The notes: generated by a model from the letters alone, not told the origin. A stretch of 10,158 bases of DNA from Chloroflexota bacterium (GCA_013696275.1 JACCYW010000059.1:1-10158), one strand, 5' to 3'. Numbered from the stretch's first letter, positions 1 to 6,608 are shown. Numbers and translations are program-made.

Positions 1-781
1 CCAGTTCCAACTCCGCGCTCATGTTCGCCAATGGCGTGCGCAACTCGTGGCTGGCATCGCTGACGAAGCGCCGCTCGTTCTCGAGCGCCTGATGGAGCCG
101 CTCCAACATGGCGTTGAGGGTCTCCGCCAGACGAGCGACCTCGTCACCAGAGCGTGGCACTGCCAGGCGGCGATGGGGCTCGGAAGCAGAGATAGCGGCG
201 GTCTCGCGCCTCATCGACTCGATGGGACGCAACGCGGCGCCGGCGACCAGCCAGCCCACGCCGGTCACGAGGGCCAGGACCAGAGGACCGGCCAACCCCA
301 GCAGAGCTGCCAGACGCGCGAGATCTTCGTGCTGGTCGGCCAGAGATGCTCCGACGACGATCGCACGGCCACCATCGGCTGGGACGGCCAGCAGCCGAAC
401 GGTCACCAGCTCGCCATCTCGAGGCATCAGCGCCTGGAGGAAGAGCTCGCCTTGGAGACCCGCGATGGTCTCGGCCGTGATAAACGGAGTGGTGCCAAGG
501 TCGGCTGACGACTCGATGATCGACCCATCACGGCCCAGGATCTGGGCGAATGGATCGTCGATGCGGACCGCGCCGCCGGCGGGGTCGTCAGGCGTGCTCG
601 GCGCGCTGAGCGGGTCCAGGTCGATGGTCAGCGCGTCCGCCCGGGACCGAAGTCCCGCCTCCACGGCCTCCAGAAGGTCGGCTCCGAACCTCAGGTACAC
701 GAACCCGCCGAGGGGCAGCAGGACCGCCGCCATCATCAGCGCAGTGACGACGGCGAGCCTAGCCCGTATCGGCAGCCGCAT
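1..781 (-). CDS. Sensor histidine kinase, two-component system (C-terminus outside window)
   Basis: Membrane sensor kinase that should phosphorylate the response regulator encoded just upstream. I translated 260 codons from the ATG at 781. A short basic N-terminus leads into a membrane segment (about residues 9-31), an extracytoplasmic sensor stretch of about 120 residues, a second membrane segment (about 155-180), and a HAMP linker starting at the RPIE motif near 185. The dimerisation/phosphoacceptor helix follows, with the H-box FVSDASHELRTPLA at 239-252 and phosphorylatable His245. The ATPase domain (N, G1, F and G2 boxes) lies beyond the left edge, so this is a truncation by the window and not a broken gene. 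The start overlaps the regulator's stop by 23 bp, which implies one transcript and coupled translation. The sensor region is not one I recognise, so the stimulus is unknown. Confidence 0.93.
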   Translation of the reverse strand, partial: MRLPIRARLAVVTALMMAAVLLPLGGFVYLRFGADLLEAVEAGLRSRADALTIDLDPLSAPSTPDDPAGGAVRIDDPFAQILGRDGSIIESSADLGTTPFITAETIAGLQGELFLQALMPRDGELVTVRLLAVPADGGRAIVVGASLADQHEDLARLAALLGLAGPLVLALVTGVGWLVAGAALRPIESMRRETAAISASEPHRRLAVPRSGDEVARLAETLNAMLERLHQALENERRFVSDASHELRTPLANMSAELEL

Positions 782-1457
782 CGACCGGCTCCTCTCGCAT
801 CCGGTAGCCGGCTCCGCGCACCGTCTGGATGGAGTCCGCGCCGAAAGGTCGATCGATCTTGTCGCGCAGGTACCGGATGTAGACATCGACCAGGTTCGAG
901 TCGCCGTCGTAGGCGAAGTCCCAGACGTGCTCGATGAGTCGTGTCCGCGTGAGGACCTCACCAGGATGGCGCATGAGGTATTCCAGCAGAGCGAACTCCT
1001 TGGAAGTCAGGTCCACGCTCGTCCCCCGCCTGTCGACGCGGTGCGTTGCGGGATCCAGGCTGAGACCCCCCAGCCGCATGACGACCGGACGTTCCGGCGC
1101 TCCCCGTCTCACCAGCGCGCGCAGGCGGGCAGTCAGCTCAGCGAACGAGAAGGGCTTGGCCAGGTAATCATCCGCGCCGGCATCGAGGCCCGTCACCCGA
1201 TCGGCCACCGCGTCACGGGCGGTGAGCATCAACACCGGGCTCCATCGTCCCGCGGCGCGCATCTGCTGGCAGACCTCGAAGCCGTTCATGTCGGGCAGCA
1301 TCACGTCCAGCACGACAGCGTCGAAGGTGTCCTCGCTGGTCAGCCACAGCGCCTCCTGGCCGTCCGGTGCCACGGCCACCGCATACCCCTCCTCCTCCAG
1401 CCCGCGTTTGAGAAGGCCGGCCATCTTCACTTCATCCTCTACGACCAAGACTCGCAA
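759..1457 (-). CDS. OmpR/PhoB-family response regulator
   Basis: DNA-binding response regulator, 232 residues, usual for the family. The receiver domain (1-115) has acidic pocket Glu7/Asp8, phosphoacceptor Asp51 in VVLDVMLPD, the switch Thr79, and Lys101 in the YLAKPF motif. A short linker leads to a winged-helix effector domain (about 127-221) with the characteristic LTSKEFALLEYL, the recognition-helix stretch SNLVDVYIRYLRDKID, and the wing VRGAGYRM. The start is TTG at 1457, supported by a GGAGG Shine-Dalgarno (plus-strand 1463-1467) five bases upstream. It is first in a two-gene operon with the overlapping histidine kinase. It resembles the MprA/TcrA-like regulators of high-GC bacteria, but the target genes cannot be read from this window. 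Confidence 0.96.
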   Translation of the reverse strand: MRVLVVEDEVKMAGLLKRGLEEEGYAVAVAPDGQEALWLTSEDTFDAVVLDVMLPDMNGFEVCQQMRAAGRWSPVLMLTARDAVADRVTGLDAGADDYLAKPFSFAELTARLRALVRRGAPERPVVMRLGGLSLDPATHRVDRRGTSVDLTSKEFALLEYLMRHPGEVLTRTRLIEHVWDFAYDGDSNLVDVYIRYLRDKIDRPFGADSIQTVRGAGYRMREEPVDAAADTG

Positions 1458-1482
1458 GGCAGCCTCCAGCTCCGAGCACGCC

Positions 1483-1488
1483 AGCGTA
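1483..1488 (-). promoter_or_regulatory. Candidate -10 box for the two-component operon
   Basis: On the minus strand this reads TACGCT and matches the TAnnnT form. It would place a transcription start near 1476, giving a leader of about 20 nt that contains the GGAGG ribosome binding site of the regulator gene. I see no good -35 element, so this is weak. Confidence 0.25.
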
Positions 1489-1627
1489 GTTCGACCGGGT
1501 GAGAGGATGATGAGGGCTCTGCGTGCGTCGACACCACGTCACCAACGCGACCATCGATCGACTGGTCGGCGAGCGGCGCCTGGCTCGGTTGGTGTTCAGG
1601 CGTGCTATCGGGACCGTGCGGCTCGCT

Positions 1628-1657
1628 TTGACGATCGTGGCCACTTGTGTCTATATG
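1628..1657 (+). promoter_or_regulatory. Promoter of the vapBC operon
   Basis: TTGACG (1628-1633) and TATATG (1652-1657) are separated by 18 bp, a near-consensus housekeeping-type promoter. The antitoxin ATG begins 6 bp after the -10 box ends, so the transcript probably starts at or next to the A of the start codon (leaderless). No Shine-Dalgarno sequence precedes the ATG, which agrees. Antitoxins of this type usually repress their own operon, so the operator should overlap these elements, but no obvious palindrome is seen here. Confidence 0.6.
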
Positions 1658-1662
1658 TGGCC

Positions 1663-1917
1663 ATGCAACGCGTCGGTGTCGCCGCTTTGAAGGGCCAGCT
1701 GTCCAAGCATCTGCGCGCCGTCGAGGCGGGTGGGGAGGTGGAGGTGACCGATCGCGATAGACCGATAGCGCGTATCGTCCCCGTCCACACGCACCGCCAG
1801 TCGGCAGTCCGCCCAGCTCTCCGTCCGTTCTCGGCCATCCGGCATCGACGCTACCGGCCGGCTGGCTGGCGGGTAAGCTCGACCGAGTTGTTGCTCCAAG
1901 AACGCCAGGGACGTTGA
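1663..1917 (+). CDS. vapB: VapB-type antitoxin, Phd/YefM-like
   Basis: Small (84 residues) antitoxin expected to bind and neutralise the downstream PIN-domain toxin and to repress its own promoter. The N-terminal part has the Phd/YefM fold signature: residues 1-21 (MQRVGVAALKGQLSKHLRAVE), then a Gly-rich turn, VEVTDRDRPIARIVPV, the strand-turn-strand that forms the DNA-binding dimer. The C-terminal half is Arg-rich and less typical, but it ends in STELLLQERQGR, resembling the toxin-wrapping tails of VapB proteins. I chose the ATG at 1663 because it lies directly behind a strong promoter. The frame stays open much further upstream, but only as antisense to the response regulator. The stop overlaps the vapC start. 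Family membership is confident; whether the middle of the tail is native or drifted is not. Confidence 0.85.
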   Translation: MQRVGVAALKGQLSKHLRAVEAGGEVEVTDRDRPIARIVPVHTHRQSAVRPALRPFSAIRHRRYRPAGWRVSSTELLLQERQGR

Positions 1918-2336
1918 GCGTCTACGTCGACTCATCGGTCTTACTGCGGGTGATCCTCGGGGAGGCAGGGCGCTTGCGCTCGTGGGGGCGAATCGATCGT
2001 GTGGTGTCCAGCGAGCTCATCCGGCTGGAGAGCCTGAGGACCATCGACCGCGCCCGCCTCCGGCTGGGACTCGATGACGAGGATCTCGCTCTGCACCGAT
2101 CGGCGGTACTGGACGCGATCGACAGCTTCGATCTTGTCCCGGTCACCACGGGCGTCCTGGAGCGAGCCGCTGAGCCATTCCCGACGATGATCGGTTCGCT
2201 CGATGCGATCCACCTGGCGAGCGCGCTGCTAGTGCGGACCGAGTTCGAACCGCTGTCGTTCGCGACCCACGACCGAGAGCTGGGCCTGGCTGCCCGCTCC
2301 GTCGGCTTCGAGGTCATCGGTCTCGGGAAGAGTTGA
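1914..2336 (+). CDS. vapC: VapC-type PIN-domain ribonuclease toxin
   Basis: PIN-domain endoribonuclease, 140 residues, the toxin of the pair. The acidic metal-binding residues expected of the family are all present: Asp6 in YVDSS, Glu39 in the SELIRLES helix (with Glu34 close by), Asp97 in SLDAIHLASA, and Asp120 in ATHDREL. The toxin therefore looks catalytically intact. The start is TTG at 1914, sharing bases with the antitoxin stop (TTGA), so translation should be coupled and kept below that of the antitoxin. A TTA leucine codon, uncommon in DNA this GC-rich, occurs at residue 10. VapC enzymes of known specificity cut initiator tRNA, other tRNAs or the rRNA sarcin-ricin loop; the target here cannot be told from sequence. 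Confidence 0.93.
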   Translation: MSVYVDSSVLLRVILGEAGRLRSWGRIDRVVSSELIRLESLRTIDRARLRLGLDDEDLALHRSAVLDAIDSFDLVPVTTGVLERAAEPFPTMIGSLDAIHLASALLVRTEFEPLSFATHDRELGLAARSVGFEVIGLGKS

Positions 2337-2374
2337 AGCTTGCGGCCATCGTGCGCATCAAGGAGGCGTGGGGC

Positions 2375-2400
2375 CGATCGACCGGAGTACGGCTCGATCG
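2375..2400. terminator. Hairpin between convergent vapC and the DUF2269-like gene
   Basis: CGATCGA (2375-2381) plus CCG pairs with CGG plus TCGATCG (2394-2400), leaving a five-base loop GAGTA and one bulged C at 2393. This is a 10-bp stem starting 38 bp after the vapC stop and 76 bp before the end of the opposing gene. There is no T-tract on either side, so if it terminates transcription it is a non-canonical, possibly bidirectional, terminator. Confidence 0.35.
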
Positions 2401-2475
2401 TCCGTTGCTATGACATCTACAGCGCGGTCCTGGACTCCGGGGTCCGAAGGCCCGATGGGTTCGAGGCTTGGCGGG

Positions 2476-2937
2476 TCAGAAGACCGGCTTCACCACCATG
2501 AGGACGATGATGGCGATGACGATAAGGCCCAGGGCTAGCCCCAGCAGCCGGCCGCGTCTGCTCAGCTCCCGGAACTCCGCGGAGGTAGGCCCATCGGACT
2601 CGTAGACCTTGATCTGGCGCGACAGGGTAGGCGTGAAGAGGGCGATGCCCACGACGATCAGGGCGACGTAGAGGCCGATGGCCAGCGCGATCCAGAACTG
2701 CGTGAATGCCCAGGGACCGGTCAGGACGAGGAGGATGCCGACCACGCCCAAGCCAACGAAGCTGGGGTTCGCGACCCTATCGTCCAGGAACTTGATGCCA
2801 CGCAACGTGTACCCAAGATGCTGGGGTTCGCGTGAAGCACGGGCGAGCCAGATGCCGTAGCTGATGTTCAGCCCCACCGCCACGATGGCGAGCAGGATGT
2901 GGATCACCTTGAGCCAGGGATAGATGTCGAACGCCAT
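2476..2937 (-). CDS. Small integral membrane protein, DUF2269-like
   Basis: Predicted four-helix inner-membrane protein of 153 residues with no known enzymatic activity. Hydrophobic segments are at about 9-31, 58-78, 81-103 and 131-150. A charged cytoplasmic stretch (about 105-130, rich in Arg, Glu and Ser) lies between helices three and four. The N-terminal WLKVIHILLAIVAVG, a His in the first helix followed by an Asn/Tyr turn, resembles DUF2269 (predicted integral membrane) proteins. The ATG at 2937 is chosen over the longer frame because GGGAGG (plus-strand 2945-2950) sits seven bases upstream and the protein then begins at its first helix. It follows the glycosylase gene by 56 bp with no promoter visible between, so the two are probably cotranscribed. 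Confidence 0.8.
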   Translation of the reverse strand: MAFDIYPWLKVIHILLAIVAVGLNISYGIWLARASREPQHLGYTLRGIKFLDDRVANPSFVGLGVVGILLVLTGPWAFTQFWIALAIGLYVALIVVGIALFTPTLSRQIKVYESDGPTSAEFRELSRRGRLLGLALGLIVIAIIVLMVVKPVF

Positions 2938-2993
2938 GCTCTTGCCTCCCTGCGTTTCGAGAGCCAGCCAGAGTGTGGCACGTGGCTTCGCAG

Positions 2994-3917
2994 TCAACCG
3001 GTGCGGCCAGCCCTCCCGCCACCGATCTCTGTGGTCTCCTCCTCCAGCGAGGTCCGCAGCAGCACCGCCGCCCACGTACGGTACGGTCGCCAGGCCTCCG
3101 CCAGCCGCGCGATCTCGTCCACTGAAGGCTCCTCATCCAGGGCATACGCCAGGCGCACCGCTCGAGCCAAGCGGGGTTCGTGGCTCGGCACGGCATCCGG
3201 CATGTTGACGCCACGCAGCACCGTCAGCTCCGCCGAGAACGGACCGACCCCGTCCAGCTCCTGCAATCCAGCCACGGCGCCGTCATGGCCGAGGGATTCG
3301 AGCCTCTGCGAATCCAGGCGGCCGGCCAGCGCGGCCCGGCCGAGACCGATGAGCCGCTGGCGTTTGACGTCCGGGAGACCGGCCAGCCCCTTGCCGGCCT
3401 CTAGCACCGCAGGCGCGGGAAAGGCTGCGATGGGCGAGCCATGGAGCGACAGCTGCTCGCCAGACTCCTGTGACATACGTTCCTTGATCCGCGCCGCCTG
3501 AGCGATCCGGATGCGGTGCCCGATGAGCGCCCACGCGGCGGCTTCATAGGCCGAATCGAACGCCACCGGCCTCAACCCATCGTGGCTGCGTTGCAGTCGA
3601 CCGATGACCGGGTCCCGCTCGCCGACCTCTGGCCAGCCCGTGCCATCCACGTGCAAGGAGAGGATGCGCTGGAGTTGGGGCCGCACCGCACGGAGGTCGG
3701 CATCGCCGGTCGCTTCCACCCGCAGCAAGGATCGGCCGGGTTGGGTCACGCAGACTGCGGTGCTCTTCCAACCATCAGTTTCGACCGGGAACGCCAGATG
3801 GAGATGGCCGGCGTCCGTGCCGCTGTAGGCAGCCGGCGCGAAGCCTTCCAGGAATCGTGTGCTGGCCTCCAATGAGAAGGGCCCACGCGGGCGAAGCTCG
3901 AATCCATGGTCAGGCAT
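2994..3917 (-). CDS. alkA: DNA-3-methyladenine glycosylase II-like protein (AlkA/HhH-GPD)
   Basis: Base-excision repair glycosylase expected to remove alkylated purines from DNA; 307 residues from the ATG at 3917, close to E. coli AlkA in length. The N-terminal part (about 1-100) matches the AlkA-N-like fold, beginning FELRPRGPFSLEASTRFLEGF. The HhH-GPD domain covers about 115-290, with the hairpin LQELDGVGPFSAE at 218-230 and the C-terminal WRPYRTWAAVLLR. Aligned by hand without gaps to E. coli AlkA from this hairpin onward, the catalytic Asp238 falls on Glu247 in VPSHEPRLAR. The replacement is conservative and may be a subfamily trait. The frame extends 48 codons upstream, but that segment is low-quality and unlike the family, so the internal ATG is preferred. 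A small membrane protein gene follows in the same direction. Confidence 0.88.
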   Translation of the reverse strand: MPDHGFELRPRGPFSLEASTRFLEGFAPAAYSGTDAGHLHLAFPVETDGWKSTAVCVTQPGRSLLRVEATGDADLRAVRPQLQRILSLHVDGTGWPEVGERDPVIGRLQRSHDGLRPVAFDSAYEAAAWALIGHRIRIAQAARIKERMSQESGEQLSLHGSPIAAFPAPAVLEAGKGLAGLPDVKRQRLIGLGRAALAGRLDSQRLESLGHDGAVAGLQELDGVGPFSAELTVLRGVNMPDAVPSHEPRLARAVRLAYALDEEPSVDEIARLAEAWRPYRTWAAVLLRTSLEEETTEIGGGRAGRTG

Positions 3918-3923
3918 GACGTT

Positions 3924-3935
3924 CCCCGTCCGGGG
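3924..3935. other. GC hairpin at the glycosylase ribosome binding site
   Basis: CCCCG-TC-CGGGG forms a compact 5-bp stem immediately upstream of the minus-strand ATG at 3917. On that strand one arm is the only purine-rich run that could serve as a Shine-Dalgarno sequence (GGGG, seven to ten bases from the ATG), so folding could mask it. A functional role is inference. Confidence 0.3.
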
Positions 3936-4085
3936 CGATGGAGGACAAGCATATGAGCTCGTGGTCCGGCATGCTTCGTTGTATGAGGACCACCATCCGC
4001 CTCGACGTCGTGCTGTATCGGTGACTCTGGTGAGTCGCGCGTTGGTGCGATGAGCGCCCACAGCAGGGCCTGCACCTCGGTCCGC

Positions 4086-4091
4086 TAGGCT
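4086..4091 (+). promoter_or_regulatory. -10 box for a leaderless methyltransferase transcript
   Basis: TAGGCT is followed by seven bases and then the GTG start at 4099, placing the expected transcription start at the start codon. There is no Shine-Dalgarno sequence and no recognisable -35 element. Confidence 0.5.
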
Positions 4092-4098
4092 GGCGCGA

Positions 4099-4845
4099 GT
4101 GCGTGACCGTTCGAGCTACGACGATCCGGAGGTCGTACGGCTTGAGTACTCGACCGAGACTGGCCTGCGTGCGCGGGCATCGGTCTACCAAGGACTGGCC
4201 GGGCCGGACGCGCAAGATCTGGCATTCGAAGCGGTGCGTCAAGCGCGGCCGAGGCACGTCCTTGAGGTCGGGTGCGGCTGGGGCGAGTTCGCTCTTCGGA
4301 TGCGCGATGAGCTGCCGGCGGATGTGATCGCCATCGATCTGTCGCCGCGCATGGTGGACCTGGCGTGCGAGCGCGGCGTCGATGCCCGCATCGGGGACGT
4401 CCAGGACCTTCCCTTCGAGGACGGCGAGTTCGACTGCGCGGTCGCGAACTGGATGCTGTATCACGTCCCCGACCTCGACCAGGGGCTGTCGGAGCTGGCA
4501 CGTGTCCTGCGCCCCGGTGGCCGCCTCGTCGCGGCCACCAACGGCGCCCGCCACCTGGAGGAGCTGTGGAAGCTCGTCGGGCGCGACAAGAGCGACGAGG
4601 TGCGCCATTTCTTCTCCGAGGACGGTGAGGGGCGCCTATCGCGGCACTTCGATCGGGTCGAGCGCACGGACTATGAGAGTGCCATGACCTTCCAGGACGC
4701 TTCTGCGGTGCGAGGCTACGTGGCATCTTCCATCGCGCACAAACACCTGGCGGAGAAGGTCCCTGAGACGACCATGCCGCTGGTCGCAACACGGCGCGGA
4801 ACGGTGTTCGTAGCCTTCACGGCGAGCACAGCTACTGGAGCCTGA
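4099..4845 (+). CDS. Class I SAM-dependent methyltransferase
   Basis: Cytosolic methyltransferase of 248 residues that transfers a methyl group from S-adenosylmethionine to an unknown substrate. The Rossmann-fold motifs are clear: motif I VLEVGCGWGEFALRM (54-68), the ribose-binding acidic residue Asp80 in VIAIDLSPRMV, Asp100 in IGDVQDLPFEDG, the strand FDCAVANWMLYHV (111-123), and LRPGGRLVAAT (137-147). This is the Methyltransf_11/25 pattern seen in small-molecule methyltransferases. The C-terminal 100 residues, including the HFFSEDGEGRLSRHFDRVE stretch, probably form the substrate cap. The GTG at 4099 is chosen because it sits just behind a TAGGCT -10 box; no upstream start is better. It stands alone, divergent from the glycosylase gene and convergent with the MFS gene, so context gives no substrate. 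Confidence 0.9.
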   Translation: MRDRSSYDDPEVVRLEYSTETGLRARASVYQGLAGPDAQDLAFEAVRQARPRHVLEVGCGWGEFALRMRDELPADVIAIDLSPRMVDLACERGVDARIGDVQDLPFEDGEFDCAVANWMLYHVPDLDQGLSELARVLRPGGRLVAATNGARHLEELWKLVGRDKSDEVRHFFSEDGEGRLSRHFDRVERTDYESAMTFQDASAVRGYVASSIAHKHLAEKVPETTMPLVATRRGTVFVAFTASTATGA

Positions 4846-4972
4846 TCGAGCGAGGACAACGAGGTCGAGCTGCGACCGACCGACGATAACGGTCCGCTGT
4901 GCTGACACTTTGATGCAGCCTGCGCAACTCCCGGATCCCGATCCGATCCACGGATGCACTGTAGCACCTGGA

Positions 4973-6169
4973 CTACGCGCCACTGATAGGGCTCGCGACT
5001 GCCGACGGGTCGTCCGAGCCATGGTGGCGCAGTGCTGGAGCGCGCCCGGCAAGGAATACCGCGATGAGCAGACAGGCCAGCACCACGGCCAGGCCGAACC
5101 TCAGGTCGGTGGGCTCAGCGATGAACCCGATGATCGGAGGGCCGGCCAGGAAGCCGGTGTAGCCGGCGGCGGTGATGGCGCCAAGCGCGGTCGGCGAGGC
5201 GACCCCACGCGTTCGAGCTGCCGCGCTCAGCAGCAGCGGGAAAGCGCTGGCGATGCCCAGGCCCATAACAGCGAGCCCGATCAACACGATAGGGACGTCC
5301 GGGATGACGAGCGACAGGGTCAGGCCGGCCGCCGCCAGTAGCGCCCCACCGCGCACCAGCATGGCCGGGCCGATCCGGCCAGCGAGGGCATCACCGCTCA
5401 GTCTGCCCATCATCATCGCCCCCTGGAAGGTGGCCAACCCGATGGCGGCGATGGCCGGGGTGGCACCGGCCACCGTGCTCAGGTAGACCGCGCTCCAGTC
5501 GAAGATGGCACCCTCGGCCAGCAGGACGCAGAAGGCCAGGATGCCCAGACCGACCAGCGGGCGGGAAAGGACAGAGAACGACGGTCGAGTGGGTGCAGCG
5601 GCCTGCTTCGTCGCCTCGACGCGGTCGTTCAGTAGGCTTGGCGCGACGACGGCGAAGGTCAGCGCCAGGAGGATGGCCACCGCAGTCAGGTGGACGTCGA
5701 CCGGGACAGCCCAGGACGCCGCCAAGGCGGCACCGCCAGCGCCCACGATCGCGCCTCCGCTGAAGAGGGCGTGGAAGCCGGTGAGCATCGATCGGCCGGC
5801 GCGACGCTCGACCCCGACGGCCTGGACATTGGAAGCAAGGTCCAGCGCGCCGTTGGTCATGCCATAGGCGACGAGTGCCGCTGCCAGCGGCAGGAAGGAA
5901 GGTGCCCAGCCGATGATCGGCAATGTCGCGCTCATGGCCAGGCCAGCCAGGATCGACAGGGCGCGGCTGCCGAAGCGCACGACAAGCAAGCTCGTCAGCG
6001 CGGTGGCCAGGAAGAGACCGACCGTCGCCCCCAGCAGGGCCAGGCCCAGGGCACCCTCGCCGAGATCGAGGCCCACGCGGATCTCGGGGAGTCGGCTGGC
6101 CCACGAGGCGCTGCCCGCGCCGTTGGCGAAGAACAGCACGCAGATGGCAAGTCGGGGATGCCCGTGCAC
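4973..6169 (-). CDS. MFS transporter, YbjJ-like
   Basis: Twelve-helix major facilitator transporter of the inner membrane, 398 residues. The cytoplasmic loop between helices 2 and 3 has VVRFGSRAL (63-71). The stretch NGALDLASNVQAVGVERRAGRSMLTGFHALFSGGAIVGAG (106-145) and the later EGAIFDWSAVYL (219-230) are typical of the YbjJ-like group. The second-half equivalent of motif A is GRLSGDALAGRIGP (255-268). A hydrophilic linker (about 181-200) joins the two six-helix halves, and a short polar tail follows residue 378. The substrate of this group is not established, so none is assigned. The GTG start at 6169 lies six bases behind a minus-strand TACCGT -10 box, suggesting a leaderless transcript. 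It is divergent from the hypothetical gene on the right and convergent with the methyltransferase on the left. Confidence 0.92.
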   Translation of the reverse strand: MHGHPRLAICVLFFANGAGSASWASRLPEIRVGLDLGEGALGLALLGATVGLFLATALTSLLVVRFGSRALSILAGLAMSATLPIIGWAPSFLPLAAALVAYGMTNGALDLASNVQAVGVERRAGRSMLTGFHALFSGGAIVGAGGAALAASWAVPVDVHLTAVAILLALTFAVVAPSLLNDRVEATKQAAAPTRPSFSVLSRPLVGLGILAFCVLLAEGAIFDWSAVYLSTVAGATPAIAAIGLATFQGAMMMGRLSGDALAGRIGPAMLVRGGALLAAAGLTLSLVIPDVPIVLIGLAVMGLGIASAFPLLLSAAARTRGVASPTALGAITAAGYTGFLAGPPIIGFIAEPTDLRFGLAVVLACLLIAVFLAGRAPALRHHGSDDPSAVASPISGA

Positions 6170-6174
6170 CTCGG

Positions 6175-6181
6175 TACGGTA
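6175..6181. promoter_or_regulatory. Overlapping divergent -10 boxes
   Basis: The heptamer TACGGTA reads TACGGT on the plus strand (6175-6180) and TACCGT on the minus strand (6176-6181). Minus: six bases to the GTG of the MFS gene, so leaderless. Plus: a start near 6187, then GAGG (6201-6204) and GTG at 6210. No -35 elements are convincing. Polymerase could occupy only one orientation at a time. Confidence 0.4.
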
Positions 6182-6209
6182 GAGGTGCGATCAGCATGGC
6201 GAGGCGTCG

Positions 6210-6608
6210 GTGCGCGAAGATGACGCGATGACCAAGGATGCCAGCGCCCCCCGACCAGTGACCGTAGCCTACTTCTACCGCGTCCGATGGGGGCACGAGC
6301 GGGAGTGGATCAGTCTCTTCGAACGCAATCACTGGCCGCTGCTGCGCGAAGGTCTGCGCGACGGCGCCTTCACCGACGTCCGGATGGCGACGCCCCGGTT
6401 CCATGGTGATGGCCGTGCTGATTGGAACGTCCTGGTGACCATCACGTACCGCGACTGGTCCGCGCTGGAAGGGCACAGCCCGGCGGGCCTCCTGGAGCGC
6501 CTATTCCCCGATCAGGACCGGTTCCGGGCGGAGGAACAGCGCCGCTTCGAGTTGCTCGACGCTCACTGGGACGTGCCGCTGGAGGATCATGGACTCCCGG
6601 AGGGCTAG
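6210..6608 (+). CDS. Conserved hypothetical protein, small alpha/beta
   Basis: Soluble protein of 132 residues with no signal peptide or membrane segment. I recognise the pattern of a conserved but uncharacterised bacterial protein: a first strand VAYFYRVRWGHE, a helix with RNHWPLLRE, a strand and His/Trp-rich stretch RFHGDGRADWNVLVTITYRDW, then a long charged C-terminal helix. The strand-helix-strand order and size suggest a dimeric ferredoxin-like barrel, but this is inference and no catalytic residues are obvious. The GTG at 6210 has GAGG five bases upstream; the ATG at 6228 (removing six residues) is an alternative with no ribosome binding site. It precedes the F420 genes by 54 bp, but cofC has its own -10 box, so a link to F420 is only suggestive. 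Confidence 0.75.
   Translation: MREDDAMTKDASAPRPVTVAYFYRVRWGHEREWISLFERNHWPLLREGLRDGAFTDVRMATPRFHGDGRADWNVLVTITYRDWSALEGHSPAGLLERLFPDQDRFRAEEQRRFELLDAHWDVPLEDHGLPEG

Noticed and set aside
108..1502. Long plus-strand open frame of 464 codons
   Set aside because: It runs antisense to the histidine kinase and response regulator, whose motifs are unmistakable. Its own product is Arg/Ser/Pro-rich with no family pattern.
1222..1662. Upstream extension of the antitoxin frame
   Set aside because: The extension is antisense to the response regulator, and the promoter directly before 1663 marks the real start.
2241..2260. GTTCGAAC-like tRNA T-arm sequence
   Set aside because: It lies inside vapC coding sequence, and no acceptor or anticodon arms can be folded around it.
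2938..3075. N-terminal extension of the DUF2269-like frame
   Set aside because: It overlaps the end of the glycosylase gene, looks non-coding, and the internal ATG has a strong Shine-Dalgarno sequence.
4846..4972. Possible terminator between the convergent methyltransferase and MFS genes
   Set aside because: Only a 5-bp stem (GGTCG-AGCTG-CGACC near 4863) and scattered GATCC repeats were found; too weak to call.
5391..6476. 361-codon minus-strand frame overlapping the MFS gene
   Set aside because: Out-of-frame reading of the transporter; rich in Arg, Gly and Pro with no domain, and it would cross into the opposite-strand hypothetical gene.
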